64,000 bases of DNA from Streptomyces longispororuber (lineage in GTDB: Bacteria > Actinomycetota > Actinomycetes > Streptomycetales > Streptomycetaceae). The DNA lies in assembly GCF_024448165.1 (NCBI RefSeq), contig NZ_JAMOLN010000004.1:51667-115666 (forward strand), read 5' to 3'. Shown here piece after piece: positions 25,813 to 33,314 of the stretch. Every line of letters begins with the position of its first letter. Within the stretch, counting starts at the first letter, position 1. The notes under the pieces are model-generated. The model searched no databases and had not been told where the DNA came from. It saw nothing but the letters and a program-made list of their open reading frames with translations. The position numbers and the translations under genes are program-made.

Positions 25813-25832
25813 AGGTAAGTCAAGACTTACCT
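25813..25832. promoter_or_regulatory. 20-bp perfect palindrome, probable operator of the helicase gene
   Basis: Two 9-base arms, AGGTAAGTC and GACTTACCT, are exact inverted repeats around a central AA. The right arm covers the candidate -35 hexamer of the helicase gene, which is where a repressor would act. It is not an iron box, because the arms are too far apart, and it does not look like the rifamycin-associated element known upstream of helR genes. Confidence 0.6.
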
Positions 25833-25855
25833 TTGGGGAGCTGTGGCCCTATGGT
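25827..25855 (+). promoter_or_regulatory. Candidate promoter of the HelR-like gene
   Basis: TTACCT (25827-25832) and TATGGT (25850-25855) are separated by 17 bp and would start transcription near 25862. That leaves a short leader containing GAAGGAG (25868-25874) before the proposed TTG start at 25882. An earlier in-frame GTG at 25843 would lie upstream of this transcript. The hexamers match consensus only moderately. Confidence 0.4.
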
Positions 25856-25881
25856 GTGGCTCGAATCGAAGGAGCCCTTTG

Positions 25882-28062
25882 TTGTCGAAGAAGAATGATT
25901 CTGCTGTGCGTGCGGTTGAATCGGAGCAGGATTATGTGTCCTCCTTGTACGCCGTGCTCGGCGAGCGCCTTTCCGAGGCGAGAGCGCAGCGCGCGAGTGT
26001 GCTGAAGGCGCCGACGGACAGCGCAGGCGAGGCGTACGAGAGGGAAATCGCCGCCGAGCGCCTCGCCAAGGAGATCGGCCGGCTGGAGGGCGCCGAGAAA
26101 GGACTCGTCTTCGGCCGCATCGACTGGACGGACGGCACGGCCCTGCGCATCGGGCGGATCGGACTGCACACCGAGGAGGACGACCTGCCCCTGCTCGTGG
26201 ACTGGCGCGCGAACGCGGCGCGGCCCTTCTACGAGGCGACGCCGGTCCACCCGATGGACCTGCGGCGGCGCCGGCACCTGCGCCTCGACGAGCGCACGGT
26301 CGTCTCGGTGAGCGACGAACTGCTCGACGGGACCGACCCGACCGACGAGGACGTCGTGGGGGACGGCCCGCTCACCGAGGCGCTGTCGGCCCGGCGCACC
26401 GGCCGGATGCACGCGGCCGTCGCCACGCTGCAGGCCGAGCAGGACGAGATCGTCCGCTCCCGCCACCGCGGCGTGACCGTGGTGCAGGGCGGACCCGGCA
26501 CCGGCAAGACAGTGGTCGCCCTGCACCGGGCGGCCTACGTCCTGTACGCGTTCCCGCGCGCAGCGGAGGAGGGCGTCCTGGTGGTGGGCCCCAACGCCCG
26601 GTTCCTCGACTACATCTCGCAGGTCCTGCCCTCGCTCGGCGAGAACGACGTCGTCCTGGCGACCTGCCGGGAACTGGCCGCGACGGCCACGGACACCGTG
26701 ACCGCTCTGGACCCGGCGGACCCGGCGGACCCGGCGGACATGGTGACGGACTCGTTCGACACGGCGCGCCTCAAGGGCGGTTCGGACCTCGCCGACGCCT
26801 TGACCGGGCTGCTGCGCACCCACCAGGCCCCCGACGGCGACTTCGCCGTACGCGTCGGACAGGAGCTCGTCCACCTGTCCGAGGAGGACGTCGCCACGGC
26901 CCGCGCCGCCGCCGTGTCGGCCGTGCCGGGGCACAACCCCGCGCGCCAGGTGTTCAAGGAGCTCCTGGCCGACGCCGTCACCGACGCGATGCAGCGGGAC
27001 ATGGGTGACCTGCTGGAGCAGATCGACGCCGATGCCGAGAGGATGACCGGCCTGAACCTCGACCGGTTCACGGGCGCCGCCCAGCGCCGTGCCGAAGGCG
27101 CGGCCGAGCCGGGTCCCGCCCACGAACTGGACCTGGACGCCCTGCGCGCCGACCTTCTCGGGGACGCGGGCTTCGACGGAGCGGTCGAGGAGCTGTGGCC
27201 GCGCCTGGCCCCCGACGCCCTCGTGCAGGCGCTCCTGACGGACGCCGACGCCCTCGCCGAGCACCTGCCCCGCCTGACCGCGCCCGAACGAGACCTTCTG
27301 CTGCGCGGTCCCGACGACCCGTGGACCGAGGCCGACGTGCCGTTGCTGGACGAGGCGGCGAGCCTGGTCGACGGCCCGCCGGAGCGGACGTACGGGCACG
27401 TCGTCGTCGACGAGGCGCAGGAACTCACCGCCATGCAGTGGCGGATGATCGTGCGCCGCTGTCCGGGACGGGCGATGACGCTGGTGGGCGACTTCGCCCA
27501 GGCGGGCCCGGTCGCGACCGCACGGGACTGGAAGGAAGCGCTGGCTCCGCACGTCGGACCGCGGTTCAAACTGCACAACCTGACCGTCAGTTACCGCACC
27601 ACGCAGGAGATCCTGGACAGCGTCCGGGACCTGCTCACGCGGATCGCCCCCGACCAGGAACCCACCCGGTCACTGCGGAGCGGCGAAAGCCCGCGCACCG
27701 TGACCACACCTCACGACGAATTGGCGACCGCCGTCCTGCGGGAACTCCGCGCCCAGAACAGCGCCCAGCCGGACGAACTGCTGGGAGTGATCTGCGCGGA
27801 CGACAGGGTGGGCGAACTGACGACCCAGGGAGTCGCGCAGCACGCCCGCATCGTCCCGGCGTCCGAAGCGCGCGGACTGGAATTCGACGGAGTCGTCGTG
27901 ATGAATCCCGAGGAAATCATCACGGCCCGGCCGGGCGGGGAAAGGGACTTGTACGTGGCGCTCACCCGGGCCACCAAACGTCTCTGCACCATCACCGCCC
28001 AACCGGTTCCGGCGGACCTGGTCGGTCAGGACAGCAGCCGGTCGACCAGCCCGTCGACGTAG
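25882..28062 (+). CDS. helR: HelR/HelD-type RNA polymerase-associated helicase (UvrD-like)
   Basis: The roughly 726-residue protein has the layout of HelD-family RNA-polymerase-binding helicases. A charged N-terminal coiled-coil segment (about residues 10-75) comes first, and in the family this arm enters the RNAP secondary channel. A superfamily 1 core follows, with Walker A GGPGTGKT (about residue 203), Walker B VVVDEAQE (about 507) and LVGDFAQ (about 534). Actinobacterial HelR displaces rifamycins from RNAP; HelD recycles stalled polymerase. I chose TTG 25882 because GAAGGAG ends 7 nt upstream and the candidate promoter fits; TTG 25879 or GTG 25843 are alternatives. A 9-bp repeat (26710-26736) encodes DPADPADPAD inside the protein. 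The gene sits directly behind the PKS, suggesting target protection, and its end overlaps the convergent tetR by 37 nt. Helicase family membership is secure; assignment to HelR rather than generic HelD is inferred. Confidence 0.85.
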   Translation: MSKKNDSAVRAVESEQDYVSSLYAVLGERLSEARAQRASVLKAPTDSAGEAYEREIAAERLAKEIGRLEGAEKGLVFGRIDWTDGTALRIGRIGLHTEEDDLPLLVDWRANAARPFYEATPVHPMDLRRRRHLRLDERTVVSVSDELLDGTDPTDEDVVGDGPLTEALSARRTGRMHAAVATLQAEQDEIVRSRHRGVTVVQGGPGTGKTVVALHRAAYVLYAFPRAAEEGVLVVGPNARFLDYISQVLPSLGENDVVLATCRELAATATDTVTALDPADPADPADMVTDSFDTARLKGGSDLADALTGLLRTHQAPDGDFAVRVGQELVHLSEEDVATARAAAVSAVPGHNPARQVFKELLADAVTDAMQRDMGDLLEQIDADAERMTGLNLDRFTGAAQRRAEGAAEPGPAHELDLDALRADLLGDAGFDGAVEELWPRLAPDALVQALLTDADALAEHLPRLTAPERDLLLRGPDDPWTEADVPLLDEAASLVDGPPERTYGHVVVDEAQELTAMQWRMIVRRCPGRAMTLVGDFAQAGPVATARDWKEALAPHVGPRFKLHNLTVSYRTTQEILDSVRDLLTRIAPDQEPTRSLRSGESPRTVTTPHDELATAVLRELRAQNSAQPDELLGVICADDRVGELTTQGVAQHARIVPASEARGLEFDGVVVMNPEEIITARPGGERDLYVALTRATKRLCTITAQPVPADLVGQDSSRSTSPST
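26710..26736 (+). repeat. 9-bp x3 in-frame tandem repeat in the helicase gene
   Basis: GACCCGGCG occurs three times head to tail, encoding DPA three times. It sits in a variable region between Walker A and the later helicase motifs, so copy-number change would alter a flexible acidic loop without shifting the frame. Confidence 0.8.
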
Positions 28063-28592
28063 TCCGCAGTGAGCTCCATGCCGAACAGGACGCGGATGTA
28101 CATTGGGGCCAGGACGTGGTCGAGCACGTCGAGCACACCGGGCGGTCGTTCACCGCGTTCGGTGGCGCGATCGAGCATGGCCTGCATCTGCCGCGTCCGT
28201 TCGGCGAGGAGGCCGTCGCGCGCCTGCGGGCCCTGCCGGCCGTCGGCCGACAGGGCGACGGCCAGGCGCACCACCGCCAGTCCGTCGGGTCCGGTGATCT
28301 CGCGGGCCACTTGGGCCGCGTACGTGCGCAGGTCGCCGGCGACGCTCCCGGTGTCGGGCATCGGCGACTGCGCGTTGAGGCGGGTGAGCGCCACGTCGCT
28401 GAGCAGGGCCTCCAGGCTGCCCCACCGGCGGTAGATGCTGCTGTCGGCCACGCCCGCGCGGGTGGCGACCTCGCCGACGGTGAAGTTGCCGTAGCCGCGC
28501 TCACTGATGAGGTCGGTGACGGCCTGGTGCACCTGCGCGCCGACGCGCGCGCTGCGTCCGCCGGGCCGCCGGACCGGCTGTCGCTCGTTCAT
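28026..28592 (-). CDS. TetR-family transcriptional regulator
   Basis: The 188-residue protein has an N-terminal TetR helix-turn-helix (about residues 20-65, including FTVGEVATRAGVADSSIYRRWGS) and an all-helical ligand-binding C-terminal half. GGAGGG precedes the ATG. It is transcribed away from the MFS gene, and the shared 145-bp gap holds two related inverted repeats placed over the promoter elements. It therefore probably represses itself and the exporter until a ligand binds. Its 3' end overlaps the helicase gene tail to tail by 37 nt. The ligand is unknown; the neighbouring polyketide is an obvious candidate but this is inference. Confidence 0.93.
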   Translation of the reverse strand: MNERQPVRRPGGRSARVGAQVHQAVTDLISERGYGNFTVGEVATRAGVADSSIYRRWGSLEALLSDVALTRLNAQSPMPDTGSVAGDLRTYAAQVAREITGPDGLAVVRLAVALSADGRQGPQARDGLLAERTRQMQAMLDRATERGERPPGVLDVLDHVLAPMYIRVLFGMELTADYVDGLVDRLLS

Positions 28593-28601
28593 CCCTCCAC
28601 C

Positions 28602-28623
28602 TTAACGCAGTCAGGACTTGCGT
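28602..28623. promoter_or_regulatory. Operator 1 in the tetR-MFS intergenic region
   Basis: Arms AACGCA and TGCGTT flank nine bases. The left side, TAACGCAGTC, is identical to the left half of operator 2. This site covers the -35 (TTGCGT, 28618-28623) of the rightward promoter. Confidence 0.6.
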
Positions 28624-28647
28624 TTGTGAGGTGACCCGTTCTATAGT
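28618..28647 (+). promoter_or_regulatory. Promoter of the MFS gene
   Basis: TTGCGT and TATAGT are separated by 18 bp, a good actinomycete housekeeping promoter. The CTATAG core is itself palindromic and may also serve as part of the leftward tetR promoter. Confidence 0.55.
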
Positions 28648-28650
28648 CGC

Positions 28651-28675
28651 CTAACGCAGTCCCTGACTGCTTTAG
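28651..28675. promoter_or_regulatory. Operator 2 in the tetR-MFS intergenic region
   Basis: Eleven-base arms CTAACGCAGTC and GACTGCTTTAG match at ten positions around a central CCT. The site begins four bases after the -10 box, so a bound TetR dimer would block transcription of the exporter. Confidence 0.7.
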
Positions 28676-28737
28676 GGCGCTCGGGGCTGACCACGTCGGC
28701 CGTGGAGAGGCTCAACCAACAAGTGAGAGGAATCCCC

Positions 28738-30201
28738 ATGGCTGCATCGCCCGCGACCGCAGGCAGCCGGTCGAACCCGGCCGTGCTGCTCACGGTGACC
28801 TGCCTGGGCCAGTTCATGGTCCTGCTCGACAACACGATCGTCGGAGCCGCGCTGCCCGACATGCAGCACCGGCTGCACACCGAACTGACCGGTCTGCAGT
28901 GGATCGTCGACGCGTACGTCCTGCTGGTCGCCATGCTGCTGCTGTCCGGCGGCGTCTTCGCCGACCGCTTCGGCCGCAAGCGGGTGTACCTGACCGGCGT
29001 CGCGGTGTTCACCGCCGCGTCCCTGCTGTGCGCCCTCGCGCCCTCGCTCGGCTGGCTGATCGTCGGCCGCGTGCTGCAGGGCGTCGGAGCCGCGGCCCTG
29101 AGCCCCGCCTCGCTCGCCCTGCTCGCCGCCGCGTATCCCGTACCGCAGGAGCGGATGAAGGCGATCGGGATGTGGGCCGGGTTCAGCGGCATCGGTCTCG
29201 CCGCGGGCCCGGTGGCCGGCGGCGTGCTGACCGAGGCCTTCGGCTGGCCCGCCATCTTCCTCGTCAACCTGCCCATCGGCGTGGTCCTGCTGCTGGTCGG
29301 CGTGCGCCACCTCGGCGAGTCCCGCAATCCGCACGCTCCCGCGATCGACGTCCCGGGCACGGTGCTGTCCGTCCTGGCCGTGGGCGTCCTGACCTACGGT
29401 CTGATCGAGGGCGCCGCCCGCGGCTGGACCTCCCCGGTCATCCTGGGCAGCTTCGCCGCCGCGGCGGTCCTCCTCGCCGCCTTCATCGCCGTCGAGGCAC
29501 GCCGGTCCGCTCCGATGCTCCCGCTGGGCCTGTTCCGCCGGCGCCTGTTCACCGTGTCCAACACCGCCATGACGGTGGTGGGGTTCGCGCTCATGGGCTC
29601 GTCGTTCTTCTTCTCCCAGTTCTTCGTGTACGTCCAGGGCAGCTCGATCCTCCGCGCCGGCCTGCAGACGCTGCCGCTGTCCCTCGCGATGGTGGTCGTC
29701 AGCCCGTACGCGGGCCGGCTCGCCGCGCGGTACGGCTTCCGCATCGTGGTCACCGTCGGCATGGCCCTGGCCGGTCTCGGCCTGCTGGCACTCGGCACGG
29801 TGCACGCCGACACCGGCTACGGGAACGTGTGGTGGCGGCTCGGCATCGCCGGTGCCGGCTTCGCCCTGGCCATGTCCCCGCTGACGGGAGCCGCCATCCA
29901 GGCGGTCAGCCCGCAGGAGGGCGGCCTCGCGTCCGGCATCAGCAGCACCACCCGGCAGATCGGCGCGGTGTTCGGCGTGGCCGTCCTGGGAGCCATCGTC
30001 CGCGCCCGGCAGTCCGGCGGCGCCTCCTTCGAGTCCGGCCTCAACAGCGCCTTCCTCGCCGCAGGAGCCGTCACCTTGGTCACCGCCGTGTTCACCGGCC
30101 TCTGGCTGGCCAAGTCCAGGCCCGCGCAGGCCACCGCGGCGCCGCAGCCCTCCGCCGAGGCGGTCACGGCCCTGAACGAGGCGCCCGCGAACAGCCGTTG
30201 A
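28738..30201 (+). CDS. MFS drug exporter, DHA2-like (14 TM)
   Basis: This 487-residue inner-membrane protein resembles DHA2-type drug/proton antiporters. The first helix carries LDNTIVGAALPDM, motif A GGVFADRFGRKRV follows TM2, and about 14 hydrophobic segments alternate with short loops to a polar C-terminus. I chose the ATG at 28738 because GAGAGG lies just upstream and similar transporters begin near here; the frame is open a further 36 nt. It is divergent from tetR with operator-covered promoters, the standard layout of a ligand-induced efflux pair. It may export the neighbouring polyketide. A strong terminator follows. Confidence 0.93.
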   Translation: MAASPATAGSRSNPAVLLTVTCLGQFMVLLDNTIVGAALPDMQHRLHTELTGLQWIVDAYVLLVAMLLLSGGVFADRFGRKRVYLTGVAVFTAASLLCALAPSLGWLIVGRVLQGVGAAALSPASLALLAAAYPVPQERMKAIGMWAGFSGIGLAAGPVAGGVLTEAFGWPAIFLVNLPIGVVLLLVGVRHLGESRNPHAPAIDVPGTVLSVLAVGVLTYGLIEGAARGWTSPVILGSFAAAAVLLAAFIAVEARRSAPMLPLGLFRRRLFTVSNTAMTVVGFALMGSSFFFSQFFVYVQGSSILRAGLQTLPLSLAMVVVSPYAGRLAARYGFRIVVTVGMALAGLGLLALGTVHADTGYGNVWWRLGIAGAGFALAMSPLTGAAIQAVSPQEGGLASGISSTTRQIGAVFGVAVLGAIVRARQSGGASFESGLNSAFLAAGAVTLVTAVFTGLWLAKSRPAQATAAPQPSAEAVTALNEAPANSR

Positions 30202-30223
30202 CGTCGACGGCAGCGCCCGTCGC

Positions 30224-30272
30224 GACCGGGAGGTGTCCCGCTGGAAACCCTCCAGCGGGACACCTCCCGGTC
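30224..30272. terminator. Bidirectional terminator hairpin between convergent genes
   Basis: A perfect 22-bp stem with a 5-base loop (AACCC, 30246-30250) lies 22 bp after the MFS stop and about 50 bp from the 3' end of the convergent hydrolase gene. There is no U tract, as is common in Streptomyces. Confidence 0.9.
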
Positions 30273-30322
30273 ACCGTCACGTGCCCGCGCATCCCCCGCG
30301 CCGCGCTTCGGGTCGCAGCGCT

Positions 30323-31246
30323 TCAGGCTCGTCCCGCCACGAAGTCGCGCACGGCGTCGGCGAAGACCGACGGCTCCTCGATGTGCCCGAAGTGACCGCT
30401 GTTCTCCAGCATCAGCAGCCGTGAGCCGGGGATCAGCTCACTCAGTTCCAGGCCCCAGCGCGGGCCGCAGATCACGTCGTGGCGGCCCACGATCACCAAG
30501 GCCGGCACCCGCAGCTCCTTGAGCGCGGCGCGGTCGTCGATGACGTCCGGGGCGCCGTGCTCGTCCAGACCGGAGATGTACGTGGCCCTGATCGCGTCCC
30601 GGACCTGGGACAACTCCGCTTCGTGGGCCCAGTAGTCGGCGAAGTACGAGGGGAAGACGCCGCGGGCCACGGCGACCGTGTCGGCGTCGCTCGCCATCGA
30701 GGACATCGCGCCGAACGCCGCCAGGACCTCGCCGAGCCCGGGCTGTTCACTGTGCTTCGCGGCGAACTCCTCGACCCTGCGCCCCGCTTCCGCGCCGTGC
30801 TCCGGTCCGGTGACGGGCGCGCCTTCGTACAGCACGACGCCTGCCAGCTGCTCGGGGTGGTGCAGGGCGTGGTGGGCGGCCACGAACGCGCCGTGCGAAT
30901 GCCCCAACAGGTGCACCGCGGGCACGTCCAGGTGCTGGATGAGCCGGTCGAGGGCCTCGCTGTACCGGGCGCGGGTGTAGCCGTGCGGGTGTGAGGGCAG
31001 GCGGTTGCCCTCGCTGGTGCCGATGGGCTCGACGTACACCATCGTCAGGTGCTCCTCCAGCGCGGGCATCCGCAGGTACTCCCAGAAGATTCCGGGGCCA
31101 CCGGGGTGGACGACGCACACCGGCCCGTTCCCATGCACGTGGTACCGCTGGACGAGGCCGTCGTGGTGGTGCGTGTGGGTTCCGGGGGAGAGGGGGCCGG
31201 TGGCGGCCGGTCCCTGGTCGTGGGTGTCTGCGGTGGTGGGGGTCAT
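30323..31246 (-). CDS. Alpha/beta hydrolase, proline iminopeptidase-like
   Basis: The 307-residue protein has the features of this fold: oxyanion segment HPGGPG, nucleophile elbow GHSHGA, an acid in GRHDVICGPRW and a late catalytic His in SGHFGHIEEP. The N-terminus is rich in His (THTHHHD). GGAGA precedes the chosen ATG at 31246; the frame is open about 180 nt further upstream but without a better start. No signal peptide is seen, so it is probably cytoplasmic. It is clearly related to the hydrolase at 58773-59702, sharing WEYLR, TMVYVEP and CGPRW in order, so the two are paralogues. The substrate is unknown; peptidase, esterase or lactonase activity is possible. Confidence 0.9.
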   Translation of the reverse strand: MTPTTADTHDQGPAATGPLSPGTHTHHHDGLVQRYHVHGNGPVCVVHPGGPGIFWEYLRMPALEEHLTMVYVEPIGTSEGNRLPSHPHGYTRARYSEALDRLIQHLDVPAVHLLGHSHGAFVAAHHALHHPEQLAGVVLYEGAPVTGPEHGAEAGRRVEEFAAKHSEQPGLGEVLAAFGAMSSMASDADTVAVARGVFPSYFADYWAHEAELSQVRDAIRATYISGLDEHGAPDVIDDRAALKELRVPALVIVGRHDVICGPRWGLELSELIPGSRLLMLENSGHFGHIEEPSVFADAVRDFVAGRA

Positions 31247-31389
31247 CCGGGTCTCCTGTCGTCGGGTGCGGGCGATGTGCCGGCTGCGGCCCCGAGACAG
31301 CTGTGGTCCGGGCGTCCGACATGAGAACGGTCCCGGGCCCGTTCCGGGTTCACATGTGTCTCGCTTCCGCCCTCGCGTCGCGCATTCAC

Positions 31390-31414
31390 TCGTCACCAGC
31401 TTGACGGGTGACGA
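31390..31414. promoter_or_regulatory. Inverted repeat TCGTCACC / GGTGACGA
   Basis: Eight-base arms match perfectly around a 9-base spacer about 145 bp upstream of the hydrolase start. TTGACG lies inside the spacer. It is a likely operator, but which gene it controls is unclear. Confidence 0.4.
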
Positions 31415-31599
31415 ATGTGCTGCCATGCTCGTATCACCGCCTCAACCGGTGACGACGGATCCACTGTCGGCCCGGCAGGCAACCGAGCACCTCTCGACCC
31501 GAACGGGGAGCACCCAGACCGCGGGTCCCGTGCCACTTCCCCCGGCACGGGGCCCGCACCGGACCGGGCGGTCACGCCGATGACGAGGGACGACACATC

Positions 31600-31812
31600 A
31601 TGTTCATGAAGAAGCAGAACCACACAGGCGCTCTCCGGCGGTGGCGTCGCCGTTCCGAACCCACCGCGACACCAGTGGCGTGCGACGGTCCCGCGCTCCA
31701 TACCACCGCGACCGCGGTGGGCCGCCGGTGGCCCGACGCCACTCAGGTGTCGGCGTGGTCCACGACGGCGGTCACCTGGGGCTACGGGCCGGCGCCGTCG
31801 GAGTTCCTCTGA
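31600..31812 (+). CDS. Possible small hypothetical protein (70 aa)
   Basis: An ATG-started frame of 70 codons has about 85% G or C in third positions, which fits Streptomyces coding sequence, and a basic N-terminus (KKQNHTGALRRWRRR). There is a poor GAGGGA-like ribosome site and no recognisable domain. It sits between the hydrolase and the sigma-factor promoter. It could be a real small gene, a leader, or a chance frame in GC-rich DNA. Confidence 0.3.
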   Translation: MFMKKQNHTGALRRWRRRSEPTATPVACDGPALHTTATAVGRRWPDATQVSAWSTTAVTWGYGPAPSEFL

Positions 31813-31853
31813 CGTCACGGGGTGTGGGGTTTCCCCGAATGCGGCGAGATAAG

Positions 31854-31887
31854 TCACACGTGTGATCCCGGCACACCCACCTACAAT
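31854..31887 (+). promoter_or_regulatory. 12-bp palindrome and -10 box upstream of the ECF sigma gene
   Basis: TCACACGTGTGA (31854-31865) is a perfect palindrome whose right part sits where a -35 box should be. A TACAAT -10 box (31882-31887) follows after 16 bp. The palindrome is a likely operator for the sigma-factor gene. Confidence 0.5.
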
Positions 31888-31968
31888 GGGTTCCTACCGC
31901 TCGCCGCTGTCCGCGGCCCCCACGACGGCTCGTCGCCGCGTCACGTCGCCGCACGACACAGAACCAGG

Positions 31969-32562
31969 ATGGCTCAGAACGCTATGGCCACGTCCGTCAC
32001 GGCTGTGACCCGAACCGGCACCTCGCGATCCGGCCTCTCCGGGGCCGGCGTCCCCCGGTCCGAGGCCGCCGGGTCGGAACTTCTCCGGACCATCGTGGGA
32101 GAGCACCGCGCCGGACTGGTCTCGTACGCCGAGAAGATGCTGGGCGATCGCGGGCTCGCCGAGGACATCGCCCAGGAGACCGTCATCCGGGCCTGGCGGA
32201 ACATCGACCGGCTGCTCGGCATGGAGGGGTCGGTCCGGGGCTGGCTCTTCACGGTCGCCCGCCACCTGGTCATCGACCGGGTCCGCAGGGCGCACGTACG
32301 ACGGGAAGTCGTCGGGGAGGCCCACCACGAGCGCGCTTCGGGCCCGGACGGCACGGCGCTCGTCCACGACACCCTGGTGGTCAGGCCGCTGCTGCTCCGG
32401 CTCTCCCCCGAACACCGCGCCGTACTGGTGCACATCTACCTGTGCGACCGCAGCATCCAGGAGACCGCCGGCATCCTGGGCGTGCCGACCGGAACCGTGA
32501 AGAGCCGTCACCACAACGCCCTGCGCAAGCTCCGCGCCGTGGCCCGCCGCGAGGCCGCCTAG
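31969..32562 (+). CDS. ECF-family RNA polymerase sigma factor
   Basis: The 197-residue protein has sigma-70 region 2 (about residues 45-110, with LAEDIAQETVIRAWRNI and RGWLFTVARHLVIDRVRR) and region 4 (about 135-190, with SIQETAGILGVPTGTVKSRHHNALRKL), the two-domain ECF layout. It resembles Streptomyces SigL-type ECF factors. The ribosome site at the ATG is poor (CCAGG); a second ATG lies 15 nt downstream. No anti-sigma gene is adjacent, so control is probably transcriptional through the palindrome/-10 region upstream. Neighbouring SsgA-like and Wbl genes suggest a role in development or secondary metabolism, but the targets are not visible. Confidence 0.93.
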   Translation: MAQNAMATSVTAVTRTGTSRSGLSGAGVPRSEAAGSELLRTIVGEHRAGLVSYAEKMLGDRGLAEDIAQETVIRAWRNIDRLLGMEGSVRGWLFTVARHLVIDRVRRAHVRREVVGEAHHERASGPDGTALVHDTLVVRPLLLRLSPEHRAVLVHIYLCDRSIQETAGILGVPTGTVKSRHHNALRKLRAVARREAA

Positions 32563-32614
32563 CCGGTCCGGGGCGTACGGGTTGGTCAGGGGGTGGCTGC
32601 CCGGCCATGCGTCG

Positions 32615-32634
32615 GCCGCCGCGTGTGCGGCGGC
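32615..32634. terminator. Terminator hairpin between sigma factor and SsgA-like gene
   Basis: GCCGCCGC and GCGGCGGC form a perfect 8-bp GC stem with a GTGT loop, midway between the two convergent genes. Confidence 0.7.
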
Positions 32635-32689
32635 ATACGTGTGGAGTGGTGAGCACCGGCAGGTCATGCGTGGCCGGCCGCGGCCGTCG

Positions 32690-33157
32690 TCAGTCGGCCG
32701 TCGCCCCGGGGCTGCCGAGGAGCCTCCGCAGGAAGGCGTCCCAGTCCAGACCGGCCATCTCCGCCTCGGCGGTGACGATCCGGTACGTGGCGTCGAGCCA
32801 CTCCGCGAGCCGGGCGGTGGGCAGCTCGAACAGGGCCTCCACGTCCGGCGATTCGAGGAGCAGCCACGACGAGGGCCGCTCGCGGGACAGCGTCGGCCAC
32901 ATCCGGACCTCGCCCGACCCGCTCATCGACGTCACGCCGCGGTGCAGCAGCTCGCGGCCGATCCGCCACAGGAGGCCGGGGCCGCGTTCGGCGAGGAACT
33001 CGACGCTGATCACCGCGGGCGCGTCCGGGTCGAAGTGGAAGGCCGCCCGCACGGGCCGCCGGGTGAACTCGTCGAGCATCTGGTCGACGTCCAGGAGCAG
33101 CGGCGGTACGTGTCCGGGCACCGGACGCGCCCGCAGAGGTGACTGATCACGGTGCAT
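32690..33157 (-). CDS. SsgA-like sporulation/cell division regulator (SALP) 1
   Basis: The 155-residue protein fits the SsgA/SsgB-like family, small proteins that guide septum placement and wall synthesis in sporulating actinomycetes. Family hallmarks are a central GSGEVRMWP segment and a C-terminal FELPTARLAEWLDATY helix ending in LDWDAFL. I chose the ATG at 33157, with GAAGGGGA upstream. It is convergent with the ECF sigma gene and downstream of a hairpin (33194-33218) that separates it from the SnoaL-like gene. Its N-terminus is longer than that of SALP 2 in this window. It probably acts at the septum or membrane through partners; its specific role is unknown. Confidence 0.88.
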   Translation of the reverse strand: MHRDQSPLRARPVPGHVPPLLLDVDQMLDEFTRRPVRAAFHFDPDAPAVISVEFLAERGPGLLWRIGRELLHRGVTSMSGSGEVRMWPTLSRERPSSWLLLESPDVEALFELPTARLAEWLDATYRIVTAEAEMAGLDWDAFLRRLLGSPGATAD

Positions 33158-33193
33158 GACGGGGTTCCCCTTCGTGAAGTGATGTCTGCGTGT

Positions 33194-33218
33194 GTCCCCC
33201 ACTCTTCATCGGGGGGAC
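33194..33218. terminator. Hairpin between SnoaL-like gene and SALP 1
   Basis: GTCCCCC and GGGGGAC form a 7-bp stem with an 11-base loop between two leftward genes. It may end the upstream transcript or act in the SALP 1 leader. Confidence 0.45.
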
Positions 33219-33314
33219 GAACGCGCACATCAGTCACATGACGCCGAGCGTCCGGGACAGTCACGGGCCACCGCCGCATGTCAGTGCGTCAACTGTGGTT
33301 CTCCGCGGCGTCGG

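Larger units (their letters stand above)
31247..31968. other. Intergenic region with several palindromes upstream of the hydrolase and sigma genes
   Basis: This gap holds CACATGTG (31351-31358), an inverted repeat TCGTCACC/GGTGACGA (31390-31414), one weak small frame (31600-31812), a 12-bp palindrome (31854-31865) and a TACAAT -10 box (31882-31887). I see no other gene in it. Confidence 0.6.

Noticed and set aside
25813..25832. Iron box (DmdR/IdeR) reading of the palindrome
   Set aside because: The AGGTAAG/CTTACCT halves are separated by six bases, more than the compact iron-box spacing.
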